From Candidatus Daviesbacteria bacterium (GTDB taxonomy: Bacteria > Patescibacteriota > Microgenomatia > Daviesbacterales > UBA10151): 57,937 nucleotides of DNA. The notes beneath the pieces were generated by a model, which worked only from the letters and a program-made list of their open reading frames with translations, had not been told where the DNA came from and ran no database searches. The stretch lies in the NCBI GenBank assembly GCA_021731695.1, contig JAKFWZ010000053.1, positions 1 through 57,937 on the forward strand. The letters are read 5' to 3'. The translations under genes were made by a program, and so were the position numbers. This document shows, piece after piece, positions 9,351 to 19,124 of this stretch. Position 1 is the first letter of the stretch; each line of letters begins with the position of its first letter.

Positions 9351-10886
9351 TTGTTAGATATGCCAAATCCTAAGGACAACGAAGAAGAGGACAAAGTAGC
9401 AGCCGCCTACGAAAACATCTCCAAAAAGCTTGAAGACATAAGAAGCGGAAAAGGTTCCGATGATGAAGATTCTGAAGAAGATGAAAAACCCAAGCATGTT
9501 AATGAAGACGAACTCGAAGAGTGGAAAGGTCCGAAAGGAGTAAAGAGTGAAGAGGGAAGAGCAGAAATAGAGGATGAGGATATTGAGCTTCGAAAGGTGA
9601 AACTTGAGCACTCGGAAGGCGATGATGAAGATGAAGAAGATGATGAGTCGAAGGAGTCGGAGGATTCGGATGGGTCGAATGATGATAAAAACGAAAAAGT
9701 AGATGAAGAGACTGAAGAGAGAGAAGAAAAGAGTTCCAAAGGCGATGACGATAAAGAGGATGAAGACTCTGAGCCTGTAAAAAAATGGAAACCAGAAGAA
9801 AATGATCCTCTGGATGATGATGAAGATTCAGAATCTGACGAAAAAGAAGATGTGCAAAGCTTGCGATCTGACGATCTAAAGCAAAACTTGCGATCCAGCG
9901 ATCTAGAATCTGAGGAATCCGATGAAGATGAAAAACCAAAGAGAGATTTTGAGCCTGAAAAGTTTGAAGAAGAAGCTCCGATAAGACACTCGAGAGATGA
10001 TGAAGATGAATTCGAAGAAACAATACGCCCCTCCGACGGAGGTGAGATTGCTTCGCAGGACTCGGAAGTCGTTCAGACTTCTTCCCCTCGCAATGACGAA
10101 CAATCAAAACCAAAAAGTGAATATTTTGGTGAAGATGTAAAACCAGGACATGATTTTGAAAGAGATGAATCAGACGTAAGCTTCAGAAAACCGCAGTCTT
10201 CGCCGGATACGCTGGATGATTTAGCAAATAAGCCTGCAAGTGAAGATGATGATTATCATATTCCGAACCTGAAAGGGGCTAGACACGAGCAGGGGGATAT
10301 GGAGTACAATGCTGACCCCTCGAGACAAAGACACGAGAGAGCTTATAACAATATGGACAATATGTCTAAAGATAGCGATCCTAATAATTTCTTCTCACAG
10401 CATCAGCAAAGTCCAAAACGCGCGAACAAGTTCCATCTTCTTATTTTAGTTTTAATTGGAATTGCAGTTATTGGTTTTACCGTTTATATTCTTAAAGGGG
10501 GTTTTGGTGAGATAAATATCACACCTGAAGCAAGTCCAAGTCCCTCACCTGTAGAATCTGCAAGCCCAACTCCGACACCAACTCCAGAACCAACAGTCGA
10601 AAGAGGCGACTTTACTATCAGGGTCTTAAACGGAACTTCAACAACAGGTCTTGCGGGAACCGTATCAGATAAACTCGAAGAATTAGGTTATGAAACTGCG
10701 AATCCGGGAAATGCAACCAATTCTGCTTTCACTCAGACTCAGATCCGTATTAAAGAAGGCGAAAATGCGACTGCGCTTTTTGAGAGACTTAAGCTTGATT
10801 TGGCTCCTGATTATGATGCGCAACAATCAACAAATTTACCTGATAATTCCACAAACGATGCGGAAGTCATCCTCGGTGCAAACTGA
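9351..10886 (+). CDS. Acidic low-complexity protein with TM segment and C-terminal LytR_C-like domain
   Basis: Asp/Glu/Ser-rich N-terminal part, TM FHLLILVLIGIAVIGFTVYIL, then FTIRVLNGTSTTGLAGTVSDKLEELGY. Confidence 0.8.
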   Translation: MLDMPNPKDNEEEDKVAAAYENISKKLEDIRSGKGSDDEDSEEDEKPKHVNEDELEEWKGPKGVKSEEGRAEIEDEDIELRKVKLEHSEGDDEDEEDDESKESEDSDGSNDDKNEKVDEETEEREEKSSKGDDDKEDEDSEPVKKWKPEENDPLDDDEDSESDEKEDVQSLRSDDLKQNLRSSDLESEESDEDEKPKRDFEPEKFEEEAPIRHSRDDEDEFEETIRPSDGGEIASQDSEVVQTSSPRNDEQSKPKSEYFGEDVKPGHDFERDESDVSFRKPQSSPDTLDDLANKPASEDDDYHIPNLKGARHEQGDMEYNADPSRQRHERAYNNMDNMSKDSDPNNFFSQHQQSPKRANKFHLLILVLIGIAVIGFTVYILKGGFGEINITPEASPSPSPVESASPTPTPTPEPTVERGDFTIRVLNGTSTTGLAGTVSDKLEELGYETANPGNATNSAFTQTQIRIKEGENATALFERLKLDLAPDYDAQQSTNLPDNSTNDAEVILGAN

Positions 10887-11042
10887 GTTCACGACAGACA
10901 ATACGCCCAATTTCAAAGAAATTGTGAAGTCTGCGGCTTCTCTTCCTCGAGAAGAATCCAATTAATGATAGAATATCAAGTCTTCTCTCGTAATAACCTT
11001 TAAGAGTATTTTTTGGGCCTTCCGGAGCTAGTTTTCAAACCT

Positions 11043-11810
11043 TTAAGTAGTTGCAACTTTCTTCGTATTTCCTTTTTTTGACATAAGAAGATTCAAAATC
11101 AGAATAGCCTCAAACAAACCAATAATTGGTAGTGCGAGCAGGACATCGGCCAGAATTGAGTCTGCGGGAAGAAAAATTACGAAGAAAATAGCAGCTGTAT
11201 AAATCCACTTACGCTGTTTACTGAGCTGTCTGTTATTAATAATACCCAACCGCAAAAGTATCAGCAAAACTATCGGAAACTGAAAAGCAAAACCCATAAG
11301 AACTGATGTTAAAAGTACAGTACTTAAAAGACGGCTGATATCTAAAATGTTTCCTATACCTAAGGAAATGGATTTGGATAAAAATATTTCGATTTGCCAT
11401 TTCATAATAAAAAACCCGAATAAAAATCCTGCCAGAAAAAGGATAAGCGAAACCGGTATGGACCTTACAACCATACTGAATTCTTTTATTTTTAGAGCAG
11501 GCTTGAAGAAAGATAAGACCTGATAAAGGATAAGAGGTAAAGTTAAAATTAATCCGCTGGCGATTCCGCAGCTAATTGCCAGATTAATGAATTGGAATGG
11601 TGAAGTGAAAACGATGTTGATTCCTTTAAGGCTTAAAATCTCAATCAAAAACCTTATTATATTTTCATAAAAAAGAAATCCGACTATTGTTGAAGCTGCA
11701 AAAACACAGGAAGTTAAAATAATCCTTTTTCGTATTTCTTTTAGAAAAGGGGAATATTTTTCGATTATTGTATTGAATTCAGGAAACTGCGAAGGTTGAT
11801 TATTTTCCAT
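11043..11810 (-). CDS. tatC: Sec-independent translocase TatC
   Basis: Six TM segments with TatC-like FSLFKPAL/FxFP pattern; adjacent tatA-like genes. Confidence 0.85.
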   Translation of the reverse strand: MENNQPSQFPEFNTIIEKYSPFLKEIRKRIILTSCVFAASTIVGFLFYENIIRFLIEILSLKGINIVFTSPFQFINLAISCGIASGLILTLPLILYQVLSFFKPALKIKEFSMVVRSIPVSLILFLAGFLFGFFIMKWQIEIFLSKSISLGIGNILDISRLLSTVLLTSVLMGFAFQFPIVLLILLRLGIINNRQLSKQRKWIYTAAIFFVIFLPADSILADVLLALPIIGLFEAILILNLLMSKKGNTKKVATT

Positions 11811-11891
11811 TCTCCTCTTGAATCTTTCCAGTTGACCGCAAGGCCTTAGTTAAACTCACTATAATCTTTGAAGCAGTTGCTAAACAAGTAG

Positions 11892-12308
11892 CTAGGCTAG
11901 ATCTACTGCGTTTTTAAAATGTTTATTAATTTCGGCTTTAGCTAAATATTTATCTCTTGAAGAGAGATTGGGAATATCAATAACTAAATGCCTGTCGGAA
12001 TCAAATTTAAAAGTAGGTTTGTGCCTTTCTTTAAATCTCTTGTATTTATTGCCGGATTCATCAGTAATTTCTTCAATCAAATGGGGGAATCTATCCATTA
12101 ATTTAGAGAGAGCCAGATTTTTCCTGGGGTTTTCTTCAGTTACAGCTGCGTAAATTTCTTTATCGTTTAAGTTTTTGTGTGCTTCGCATTTGTTAGTAAC
12201 TCTATGAACTGAATGTGTTCTCTGCTCTTCGGGAGCAGTATCTTCCCAGGAGTATTCAATGATGCAAGTGCAAGTATCTGGTCGCCATCGAGTTGTATGT
12301 AATGTCAT
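11892..12308 (-). CDS. Hypothetical protein
   Basis: 138-aa ORF in a compact cluster with tat genes. Confidence 0.55.
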   Translation of the reverse strand: MTLHTTRWRPDTCTCIIEYSWEDTAPEEQRTHSVHRVTNKCEAHKNLNDKEIYAAVTEENPRKNLALSKLMDRFPHLIEEITDESGNKYKRFKERHKPTFKFDSDRHLVIDIPNLSSRDKYLAKAEINKHFKNAVDLA

Positions 12309-12336
12309 AACAATATTATATTAGAAGCAGGAATTA

Positions 12337-12492
12337 TTATGAACTAGAAGACTCGTCTTTAGATGCTTTTTTAAATTCTTTCATAGCTTCGCCCAAGCCT
12401 TTAAAAAGTTCCGGGATTTTTTTACCGCCAAAAAGAAGAACAATTATTAATCCGATTATCAGCCATTCAGTGACACCTATTGATTGAAGCAT
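12337..12492 (-). CDS. tatA: TatA/TatE-like protein (51 aa, not in supplied ORF track)
   Basis: Read by eye: [51 protein letters not shown]. Confidence 0.85.
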   Translation of the reverse strand: MLQSIGVTEWLIIGLIIVLLFGGKKIPELFKGLGEAMKEFKKASKDESSSS

Positions 12493-12510
12493 AATTTATC
12501 TGAGACCCCT

Positions 12511-12702
12511 TTAATCTTTGCCGGATTTTGAATCGTCGCTTGCGGCTTTAGCAAATTCTTTTTTAACATTTTTAATTTCTTTAACCGTTTCTCCACTGGT
12601 TCGTGCGAAAGCGGTGATTATTTTGCTTCCAAACAAGAGTAGTAAGATTACAGCAATGATTATAAGTTCAGTAGGACCGATATTTTTTATAAAGTCTAAC
12701 AT
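12511..12702 (-). CDS. TatA-like protein (paralog 2)
   Basis: MLDFIKNIGPTELIIIAVILLLLFGSKIITAFARTSGETVKEIKNVKKEF. Confidence 0.8.
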   Translation of the reverse strand: MLDFIKNIGPTELIIIAVILLLLFGSKIITAFARTSGETVKEIKNVKKEFAKAASDDSKSGKD

Positions 12703-12793
12703 GGTGATTTGATAACTATATAACCTAAATTCTAAAAAGACAAGCAGTCAAAATATGATATATTTTCAAGCCAAAATGTATTTTAAACCTAAA

Positions 12794-12997
12794 TCAATAT
12801 CCGGCGCTCATTGCGGCTGAGTACCAATCCTCACCATCCCAAAATTCTAAATTATTTGTCTGAATATTGAATCCAAAAGTTCCTCTTCTGGGTTTTTTTG
12901 GCCTGGTTTCTGAATTCCATGCGGCTATCGTCGGTAGACCAATCATCATTGATAAACCCTGCCCGAGATTTACAAAATAGGGGTAATTGTTTGCCAT
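12794..12997 (-). CDS. Small 67-aa protein consisting of a GFNIQT module
   Basis: PTIAAWNSETRPKKPRRGTFGFNIQTNNLEFWDGEDWY; same module ends the neighbouring 1731-aa protein. Confidence 0.75.
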   Translation of the reverse strand: MANNYPYFVNLGQGLSMMIGLPTIAAWNSETRPKKPRRGTFGFNIQTNNLEFWDGEDWYSAAMSAGY

Positions 12998-13045
12998 GCG
13001 TTTGAAGTTATTATATAGACCAGAATAACAGGCTTCAAGTAATTA

Positions 13046-16000
13046 CTATTTATACATTCTTAGAATCATCCAGACCACTCCATTCCAATACTCAAGACTC
13101 TTTGTCTGAATATTAAATCCGACTGTTCCCACTTTTGGATTTTTTGGTCGACCGGCCACATTCCACATCGGAATGGTTGGTGCGGAATTTGGCCCTTGCT
13201 GGAATCCGAGAGATTCATTAATTACAAAGTTATTTTTAAGAAAAATAGCAGGTTCCCGCGCAAGCACTTCAAGAGGAGGAAGCGATGGGCTGGGCGAAAT
13301 GGAAGATAAATCTGATGGTTGGGGTGCTGCAGCAGGTGCTGTTGCTGTTGAAGGTCCTGGTGGTCCAGGTGGTGTCGGACTTGGTGAAGGACTTGGTGAA
13401 GGACTTGGTGACGGTGAAACGCTTGTGCTTGGAGGTGGTGGGGCTGAAGGGCTAATAGAAGCAGAAGGTGATTCAGAGGAGCTTGCAGACGGACTTTGTG
13501 AAGCTGATGGGCTTACTGATACTGATGGAGAGACTGATTCGCTTGTTGAACCGGAGGGACTGGTAGATGGACTTTCTGAAACAGAAGGACTCGAGGATGG
13601 TGAAGCAGATGCTGAAGGTGATGTACTCGGGCTTTCGCTAATACTTGGCGAAGCAGACGGACTTTGTGAAGCAGACGGACTTGTTGAGACCGAAGGAGAT
13701 GCGCTAGGAGATGCACTTGGCGAAGCTGATGGAGAAATTGAAACTGATGGAGATGCTGAAGGCGACGCACTGACAGAAGGAGATGCACTTGGCGAAGCTG
13801 ATACAGAAGGTGAAGTCGACGGACTTGCTGACGGTGAAGCAGAAGGAGATGTGCTTGGAGACACAGATGGACTTACAGATGGGCTTAACGATACAGAAGG
13901 AGATGCACTTGGCGAAGCTGATACTGATGGACTGGTTGAAGGAGATGCGCTTACTGAAGGTGATGTTGAGGCTGATGGTGAGGTAGAAGGGCTTTCGCTA
14001 ACACTAGGCGAGGTCGAAGGCGATGCACTGACGGAAGGTGAAACTGAAACACTTGGGCTTGTAGATGGACTTTCTGAAACTGAAGGTGAAGTACTTGGAC
14101 TTGCACTAGCGCTGGGGCTAGTGGAGGCAGACGGGCTTACTGAAGGCGATGCGCTTACTGAAGGTGACGTACTAGGACTTAGTGATGCAGACGGGCTTGT
14201 GGATGGGCTTAATGATACTGAAGGTGATGTACTCGGGCTAGATGATGCAGAAGGTGAAGTTGATACAGAGGGACTAGTTGAAGGACTGGAAGATACCGAA
14301 GGACTTGTTGATACAGATGGGGATGTTGATGGTGAAGCAGATGCTGAAGGTGAAATAGAAACTGAAGGACTTGTTGATGGTGAAGCACTAACAGAAGGAG
14401 ATGTTGAAACTGAAGGTGAAGTTGATGGGCTAGATGAAACAGATGGACTTGTTGAAACTGATGGACTTGTACTTGGGCTTTCAGAGACAGAAGGTGAAAC
14501 AGAAACTGAAGGACTTGTTGATGGTGAAGCACTAACTGAAGGAGATGTTGAAACTGAAGGTGAAGTTGATGGGCTAGATGATACAGAAGGTGAAGTGGAA
14601 ACACTGGGTGAAGTAGATGGCGATGAGCTAACAGATGGTGATGTTGATACTGATGGACTGGTTGAAGGACTGGAACTTACCGAAGGTGAAACTGAAACAC
14701 TCGGACTGGTAGATGGACTTTCTGAAACAGATGGACTTAATGAAGGAGACAGCGAAGGAGACAATGATGGAGAAAGTGAAGGTGAAACCGATACACTAGG
14801 TGAAACTGATGGTGAGGAACTAACTGAAGGAGATGTACTTACAGAAGGACTTGTACTTGGACTTTCAGAGACTGAAGGTGATGTAGAAACTGAAGGACTA
14901 GTGCTTGGACTGGAACTTACTGAAGGTGAAGTTGAAACAGATGGTGACGTAGATGGTGAAGCACTAACAGATGGACTTGTTGAAACTGAAGGACTTGTTG
15001 ATGGTGACGCACTTACTGAAGGAGATGTACTTACAGAAGGACTAGTGCTCGGTGAAGATGATACAGATGGAGAGGTTGATACAGATGGGGATGTTGATGG
15101 TGAAGCACTTACTGAAGGAGATGTAGAAACTGAAGGTGATGTTGATGGGCTAGATGATACAGATGGTGAAGTTGATACAGAAGGTGATGTTGATGGTGAG
15201 GAACTAACTGAAGGAGATGTACTTACAGAAGGACTTGTTGATGGTGAGGAACTAACTGAAGGAGACGTAGAAACAGAAGGACTTGTACTTGGACTTTCAG
15301 AGACTGAAGGAGATGTTGATACTGAGGGACTAGTTGAAGGCGATGCGCTAACAGAGGGTGAGGTAGAAACGCTCGGACTTGTTGATGGTGAGGAACTTAC
15401 TGAAGGAGATGTAGATACTGAAGGTGAAGTACTTGGGCTAGAACTTACAGAAGGTGAAGTTGATACAGATGGGGATGTTGATGGTGAGGAACTAACTGAA
15501 GGAGATGTAGAAACTGAAGGTGAAGTACTTGGACTGGAACTTACCGAAGGTGAAGTGGATACTGAGGGGCTAGTTGAAGGACTGGATGAAACAGATGGAC
15601 TTGTTGAAACAGATGGACTTGTTGAAACAGAAGGACTTGTACTTGGACTTTCAGAGATTGAAGGTGAAGTTGATACTGATGGACTAGTTGAGGGACTGGA
15701 ACTTACTGAAGGTGAAGTTGATACTGATGGACTAGTTGAGGGACTGGAACTTACTGAAGGTGAAGTTGATACTGATGGGGATGTTGATGGTGAAGCACTA
15801 ACAGATGGACTTGTTGAAACAGAAGGACTAGTACTTGGACTGGAACTTACTGAGGGTGAAGTGGAAACACTAGGTGAAGTAGATGGCGATGAGCTAACAG
15901 ATGGTGATGTTGATACTGAAGGACTAGTGCTTGGACTGGAACTTACCGAAGGTGAAGTGGATACTGAGGGGCTAGTTGAAGGACTGGATGAAACAGATGG

Positions 16001-18241
16001 ACTTGTTGAAACAGAAGGACTTGTACTTGGACTTTCAGAGACTGAAGGTGAAGTGGATACTGATGGACTAGTTGAGGGACTGGAACTTACTGAAGGTGAA
16101 GTTGATACTGATGGACTAGTTGAGGGACTGGAACTTACTGAAGGTGAAACTGAAACACTCGGACTGGTAGATGGACTTTCTGAAACAGATGGACTTAATG
16201 AAGGAGAAAGACTTTGGCTAAGCGAAGGACTTAATGAAGGACTAATTGAAACAGAAGGGCTTACTGAAGGCGATTCACTAACTGAAGGTGAAACCGATAC
16301 ACTAGGTGAAACTGATGGTGAAGCACTAACTGAAGGAGATGTAGAAACTGAAGGTGAAGTTGATGGACTAGATGATACAGATGGACTTGTTGAAACTGAT
16401 GGACTTGTACTTGGGCTTTCAGAGACAGAAGGTGAAACAGAAACTGAAGGACTTGTTGAAGGAGATGAACTAACAGAGGGTGAGGTAGAAACGCTCGGAC
16501 TAGTAGAGGGGCTTTCAGAGACTGAAGGAGATGTAGATACTGAAGGTGAAGTACTTGGGCTAGAACTTACTGAGGGTGAAGTTGATACAGATGGTGATGT
16601 TGATGGTGATGCACTAACTGAAGGAGATGTAGAAACTGAAGGTGAAGTTGATGGGCTAGATGAAACAGATGGTGATGTTGATACTGAAGGACTGGTACTT
16701 GGGCTTTCAGAGACTGAAGGACTGACTGAAACCGATGGAGAAACTGAAGGTGAAGCAGATGGCCCTGATGCAACAGTAAAAAGGGCGCCAAAAGTATTCA
16801 TTGTCAAGGCCGTACCTGTTGCGCCTGTTATTAATACATAATTAATCTCGTCAGTTGCTGAAAATGAGTCTGAATTAGAAGAATCCTCAAACCAGCCTGT
16901 CGTATTAGCTGTTATAGAAACGCTTGAGTTAGCAGCCCCCTGATTCTTTCTTATGCTAAAAGTGCTGGCAGCTGAAACAGTATTTGCTGATATATAAATT
17001 TCTAAATTAGAGGCTGTGAAGGACATATTTGCCTCTGCAGATAAATCCGACTCAGTTACGACATTTGGGTTTGCATTTCCTCCAAGCGTTTGGTACCTTG
17101 TCAGGTTAGCGGTTATTGAGCGCCCGGTGCTTCTTCCATTAACTACGTGGAATTTATTCGCGGTCGAGATCATCTCGGTAGAAATAGTTTCAATAACCAG
17201 AGCATTGCTATCTGCCCCCATAACAATGGCGTAGTTAACTAAATCTCCTGAGACTAAAGAATCACTGTTTGAGGTGTCTTCGAAGATTCCTGTAGCTGAA
17301 GCAGTAATAGACACTGACAGGTTTCCGTTGGCAGTATTTACCCTGGATCTGACTGTAGATGTGGTGGTTCTTGCGTTAGAGCTGACATAAACAAAGAGAT
17401 TTTTCCAGGTGAATGAGGCTTTAACTTTAAATTGGTTGAGGGTTTCGTCAGTAGTATTAAGAGGCCCTAAGTAACTTCCTATTAGCGGATAGACAGTACC
17501 ATTGTTGGTAGTAATACTTAGGCCGTTACCAACCACGGCATGGTGGGTAACAGTTAAATCCGAAGAGCCGGTGTAAATTGAGGTTAAGGTGGTGTAAACG
17601 AAGCTACTTCCCCCAGACCCGACAGCTATAGAAGCGTTAACTTCATCACCTGCTAAAATTGAATCAGAGTTGGTGGTGTCCTCGAATTCTCCTGTTGTCG
17701 AGGCTGTTATGGAAACAGACTGATTTCCGTTTGCACCGTTAATACGGCTTCTGAGAGTTGAAGCACCCCTGTCGTTTGATGTTATCCGGATATAGAGCAT
17801 ACTCAGAGTTCCTGCGGTTCTGTAGGTAATCTGGGTATTAGCCTCAGTGGTAACATCGGCACTAATAAGGGTATTTGAGGCTAAAGGGGCATAATAAGTG
17901 GTGCTCGCACTTAAGCTAGTACCATTACCTGCTGAAGCTTGTAAAACTGATGTACCACCAGCTATGCTCGGAGAAACTGAAGGTGATGAGCTTACTGAAG
18001 GACTAGCTGAAGGTGAAATTGAAGGACTGGCTGAAGGTGAAATTGAAGGAGAAACTGAAGATGAAACAGAAGGACTTGCAGAGGCTCCTGCTATAATTGG
18101 ATAATTCTCACCTGGATATATCTGACCTGGATAGTCAGTTCCTATGCCTCCGGCATTATTTGTAGGATTTGTTGGAGCGCTTCCACCACTAGAATTAGCC
18201 TGGCCGGGGTATGCCCCGCCAAACGTGTTAGACCCATACAT
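13046..18241 (-). CDS. Giant surface/fibre-like protein: three related N-terminal domains, about 1100-aa Ser/Pro repeat stalk, C-terminal GFNIQT module
   Basis: Continuous 1731-aa ORF; SPSTSPSVSTSPSVSS repeats; three copies of (S/A)NGNxSVSITAS(T/A)TGxFEDTSNSDS. Confidence 0.9.
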   Translation of the reverse strand: MYGSNTFGGAYPGQANSSGGSAPTNPTNNAGGIGTDYPGQIYPGENYPIIAGASASPSVSSSVSPSISPSASPSISPSASPSVSSSPSVSPSIAGGTSVLQASAGNGTSLSASTTYYAPLASNTLISADVTTEANTQITYRTAGTLSMLYIRITSNDRGASTLRSRINGANGNQSVSITASTTGEFEDTTNSDSILAGDEVNASIAVGSGGSSFVYTTLTSIYTGSSDLTVTHHAVVGNGLSITTNNGTVYPLIGSYLGPLNTTDETLNQFKVKASFTWKNLFVYVSSNARTTTSTVRSRVNTANGNLSVSITASATGIFEDTSNSDSLVSGDLVNYAIVMGADSNALVIETISTEMISTANKFHVVNGRSTGRSITANLTRYQTLGGNANPNVVTESDLSAEANMSFTASNLEIYISANTVSAASTFSIRKNQGAANSSVSITANTTGWFEDSSNSDSFSATDEINYVLITGATGTALTMNTFGALFTVASGPSASPSVSPSVSVSPSVSESPSTSPSVSTSPSVSSSPSTSPSVSTSPSVSASPSTSPSVSTSPSVSSSPSTSPSVSTSPSVSESPSTSPSVSTSPSVSSSPSTSPSVSVSPSVSESPSTSPSVSTSPSVSSSPSTSPSVSTSPSVSASPSVSPSVSVSPSVSESPSVSPSVSISPSLSPSLSQSLSPSLSPSVSESPSTSPSVSVSPSVSSSPSTSPSVSTSPSVSSSPSTSPSVSTSPSVSESPSTSPSVSTSPSVSSSPSTSPSVSTSPSVSSSPSTSPSVSTSPSVSSSPSTSPSVSTSPSVSSSPSTSPSVSTSPSVSASPSTSPSVSTSPSVSSSPSTSPSVSTSPSVSSSPSTSPSVSTSPSISESPSTSPSVSTSPSVSTSPSVSSSPSTSPSVSTSPSVSSSPSTSPSVSTSPSVSSSPSTSPSVSTSPSVSSSPSTSPSVSTSPSVSSSPSTSPSVSTSPSVSASPSTSPSVSTSPSVSESPSTSPSVSTSPSVSSSPSTSPSVSTSPSVSSSPSTSPSVSTSPSVSSSPSTSPSVSTSPSVSASPSTSPSVSTSPSVSSSPSTSPSVSTSPSVSASPSTSPSVSTSPSVSASPSTSPSVSTSPSVSSSPSTSPSVSTSPSVSESPSTSPSVSTSPSVSSSPSVSPSVSVSPSLSPSLSPSLSPSLSPSVSESPSTSPSVSVSPSVSSSPSTSPSVSTSPSVSSSPSTSPSVSTSPSVSSSPSTSPSVSTSPSVSASPSTSPSVSVSPSVSESPSTSPSVSTSPSVSSSPSTSPSVSTSPSVSASPSTSPSVSISPSASASPSTSPSVSTSPSVSSSPSTSPSVSTSPSASSSPSTSPSVSLSPSTSPSASLSPSTSPSVSASPSVSPSASTSPSASASPSTSPSVSESPSTSPSVSVSPSVSASPSTSPSVSESPSTSPSASTSPSVSASPSTSPSVSASPSASPSVSLSPSVSPSVSPSTSPSASPSASPSTSPSVSASPSASPSVSASPSASPSVSISPSASPSASPSASPSVSTSPSASQSPSASPSISESPSTSPSASASPSSSPSVSESPSTSPSGSTSESVSPSVSVSPSASQSPSASSSESPSASISPSAPPPPSTSVSPSPSPSPSPSPSPTPPGPPGPSTATAPAAAPQPSDLSSISPSPSLPPLEVLAREPAIFLKNNFVINESLGFQQGPNSAPTIPMWNVAGRPKNPKVGTVGFNIQTKSLEYWNGVVWMILRMYK
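13350..16770. repeat. Degenerate tandem repeat encoding Ser-Pro-rich 16-aa units
   Basis: Repeated ACTTGTTGAAGGACTGGAACTTACTGAAGGTGAAGT-like units on + strand. Confidence 0.95.
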
Positions 18242-18421
18242 ATTCTATTCAAGTCTAGCATTCAGAAGAGGTTTTCGCGATCCTTATGAAGGAGTTATTT
18301 CAAATAAAGAACTTTGTTCATTTTCGGGCGAAAAACTATGTCTCTGGAAGATTAATGTAGAACAAGAGAAACCGCGGACATTATAATTTCTTTTAGAAAT
18401 TGGGGTGTTTGATGTGGAGTC

Positions 18422-19000
18422 TCACTTTTTTAGAAGTACTGCCTGAATATCCATGACTACATTTGTATAATGTCTTACTGCAAAGGCTTTTGATTCTTCG
18501 CTTCGCATTGCCCAGTCAGGAGTGAAATCATAGCCATACGAATAGTCGAAATCGCATGTTATTGGATAATGATCGAGCTTGTTTGCCTCTCTCCAGCCTT
18601 TATTATAATAAAGAAAAGTAGCCTCGCTGATTGCTCTGGTATGAGTTGGATCCTGCCAGGCTCGCATTGAGTTGTAATAAGGAGCGCGGATTATGGCTGT
18701 AGCTCCGGGAGCCATAATTCTGTATAACTCATTCATGAAAGCAATTAAATCTTTTGTGTGTTCAATATAGTGATTACAGACTATCTCATCAACACTATTG
18801 TCCGGAAAAGGCCAGGGGAATTTTTCTAAATCCCAAACTATATCAGTATCTTTTGTGTCTGCGATATCAACCCCGAAAAAGCCCGGAGTTTTATTTGATC
18901 CGCAGGCAATATCAAGCCTGAAGGGGTGGAGAAGCTCGTGGGTTTTGCCGTTTGCTTTGACTTTAATTATATTTGGGTTTTCTTCTTTTTTCTTGGCCAT
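18422..19000 (-). CDS. Class I SAM-dependent methyltransferase-like protein
   Basis: LDIACGSNKTPGFFGVDIADTKDTDIVWDLEKFPWPFPDNSVDEIVCNHYIEH. Confidence 0.85.
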   Translation of the reverse strand: MAKKKEENPNIIKVKANGKTHELLHPFRLDIACGSNKTPGFFGVDIADTKDTDIVWDLEKFPWPFPDNSVDEIVCNHYIEHTKDLIAFMNELYRIMAPGATAIIRAPYYNSMRAWQDPTHTRAISEATFLYYNKGWREANKLDHYPITCDFDYSYGYDFTPDWAMRSEESKAFAVRHYTNVVMDIQAVLLKK

Positions 19001-19027
19001 GTTTATTTGGTTTTAGGTTAGTGGGTC

Positions 19028-19105
19028 AGGAAGCTGGTATGGTTTAGGGGTTAAGGTTGCTGGGCTTCTCTTTATTCTTAAACCCAACTTCCATACCAGC
19101 TTCCT
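19028..19105. repeat. Inverted repeat, 15-bp perfect arms
   Basis: AGGAAGCTGGTATGG (19028-19042) / CCATACCAGCTTCCT (19091-19105). Confidence 0.85.
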
Positions 19106-19124
19106 AACCATATACCTTTTTTGC

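Noticed and set aside
9354-10113. Antisense Ser- or His/Leu-rich ORFs opposite the acidic LytR_C gene
   Set aside because: Shadow ORFs of a Glu/Asp-rich coding region; no domain signature.
13173-16841. 1222-aa plus-strand ORF (EGLVDGLELTEGEVDTDG repeats)
   Set aside because: Exact antisense of the Ser/Pro repeat; the repeat contains no plus-strand stops, so the open frame is a by-product. The minus frame extends beyond the repeat into recognisable domains on both sides.
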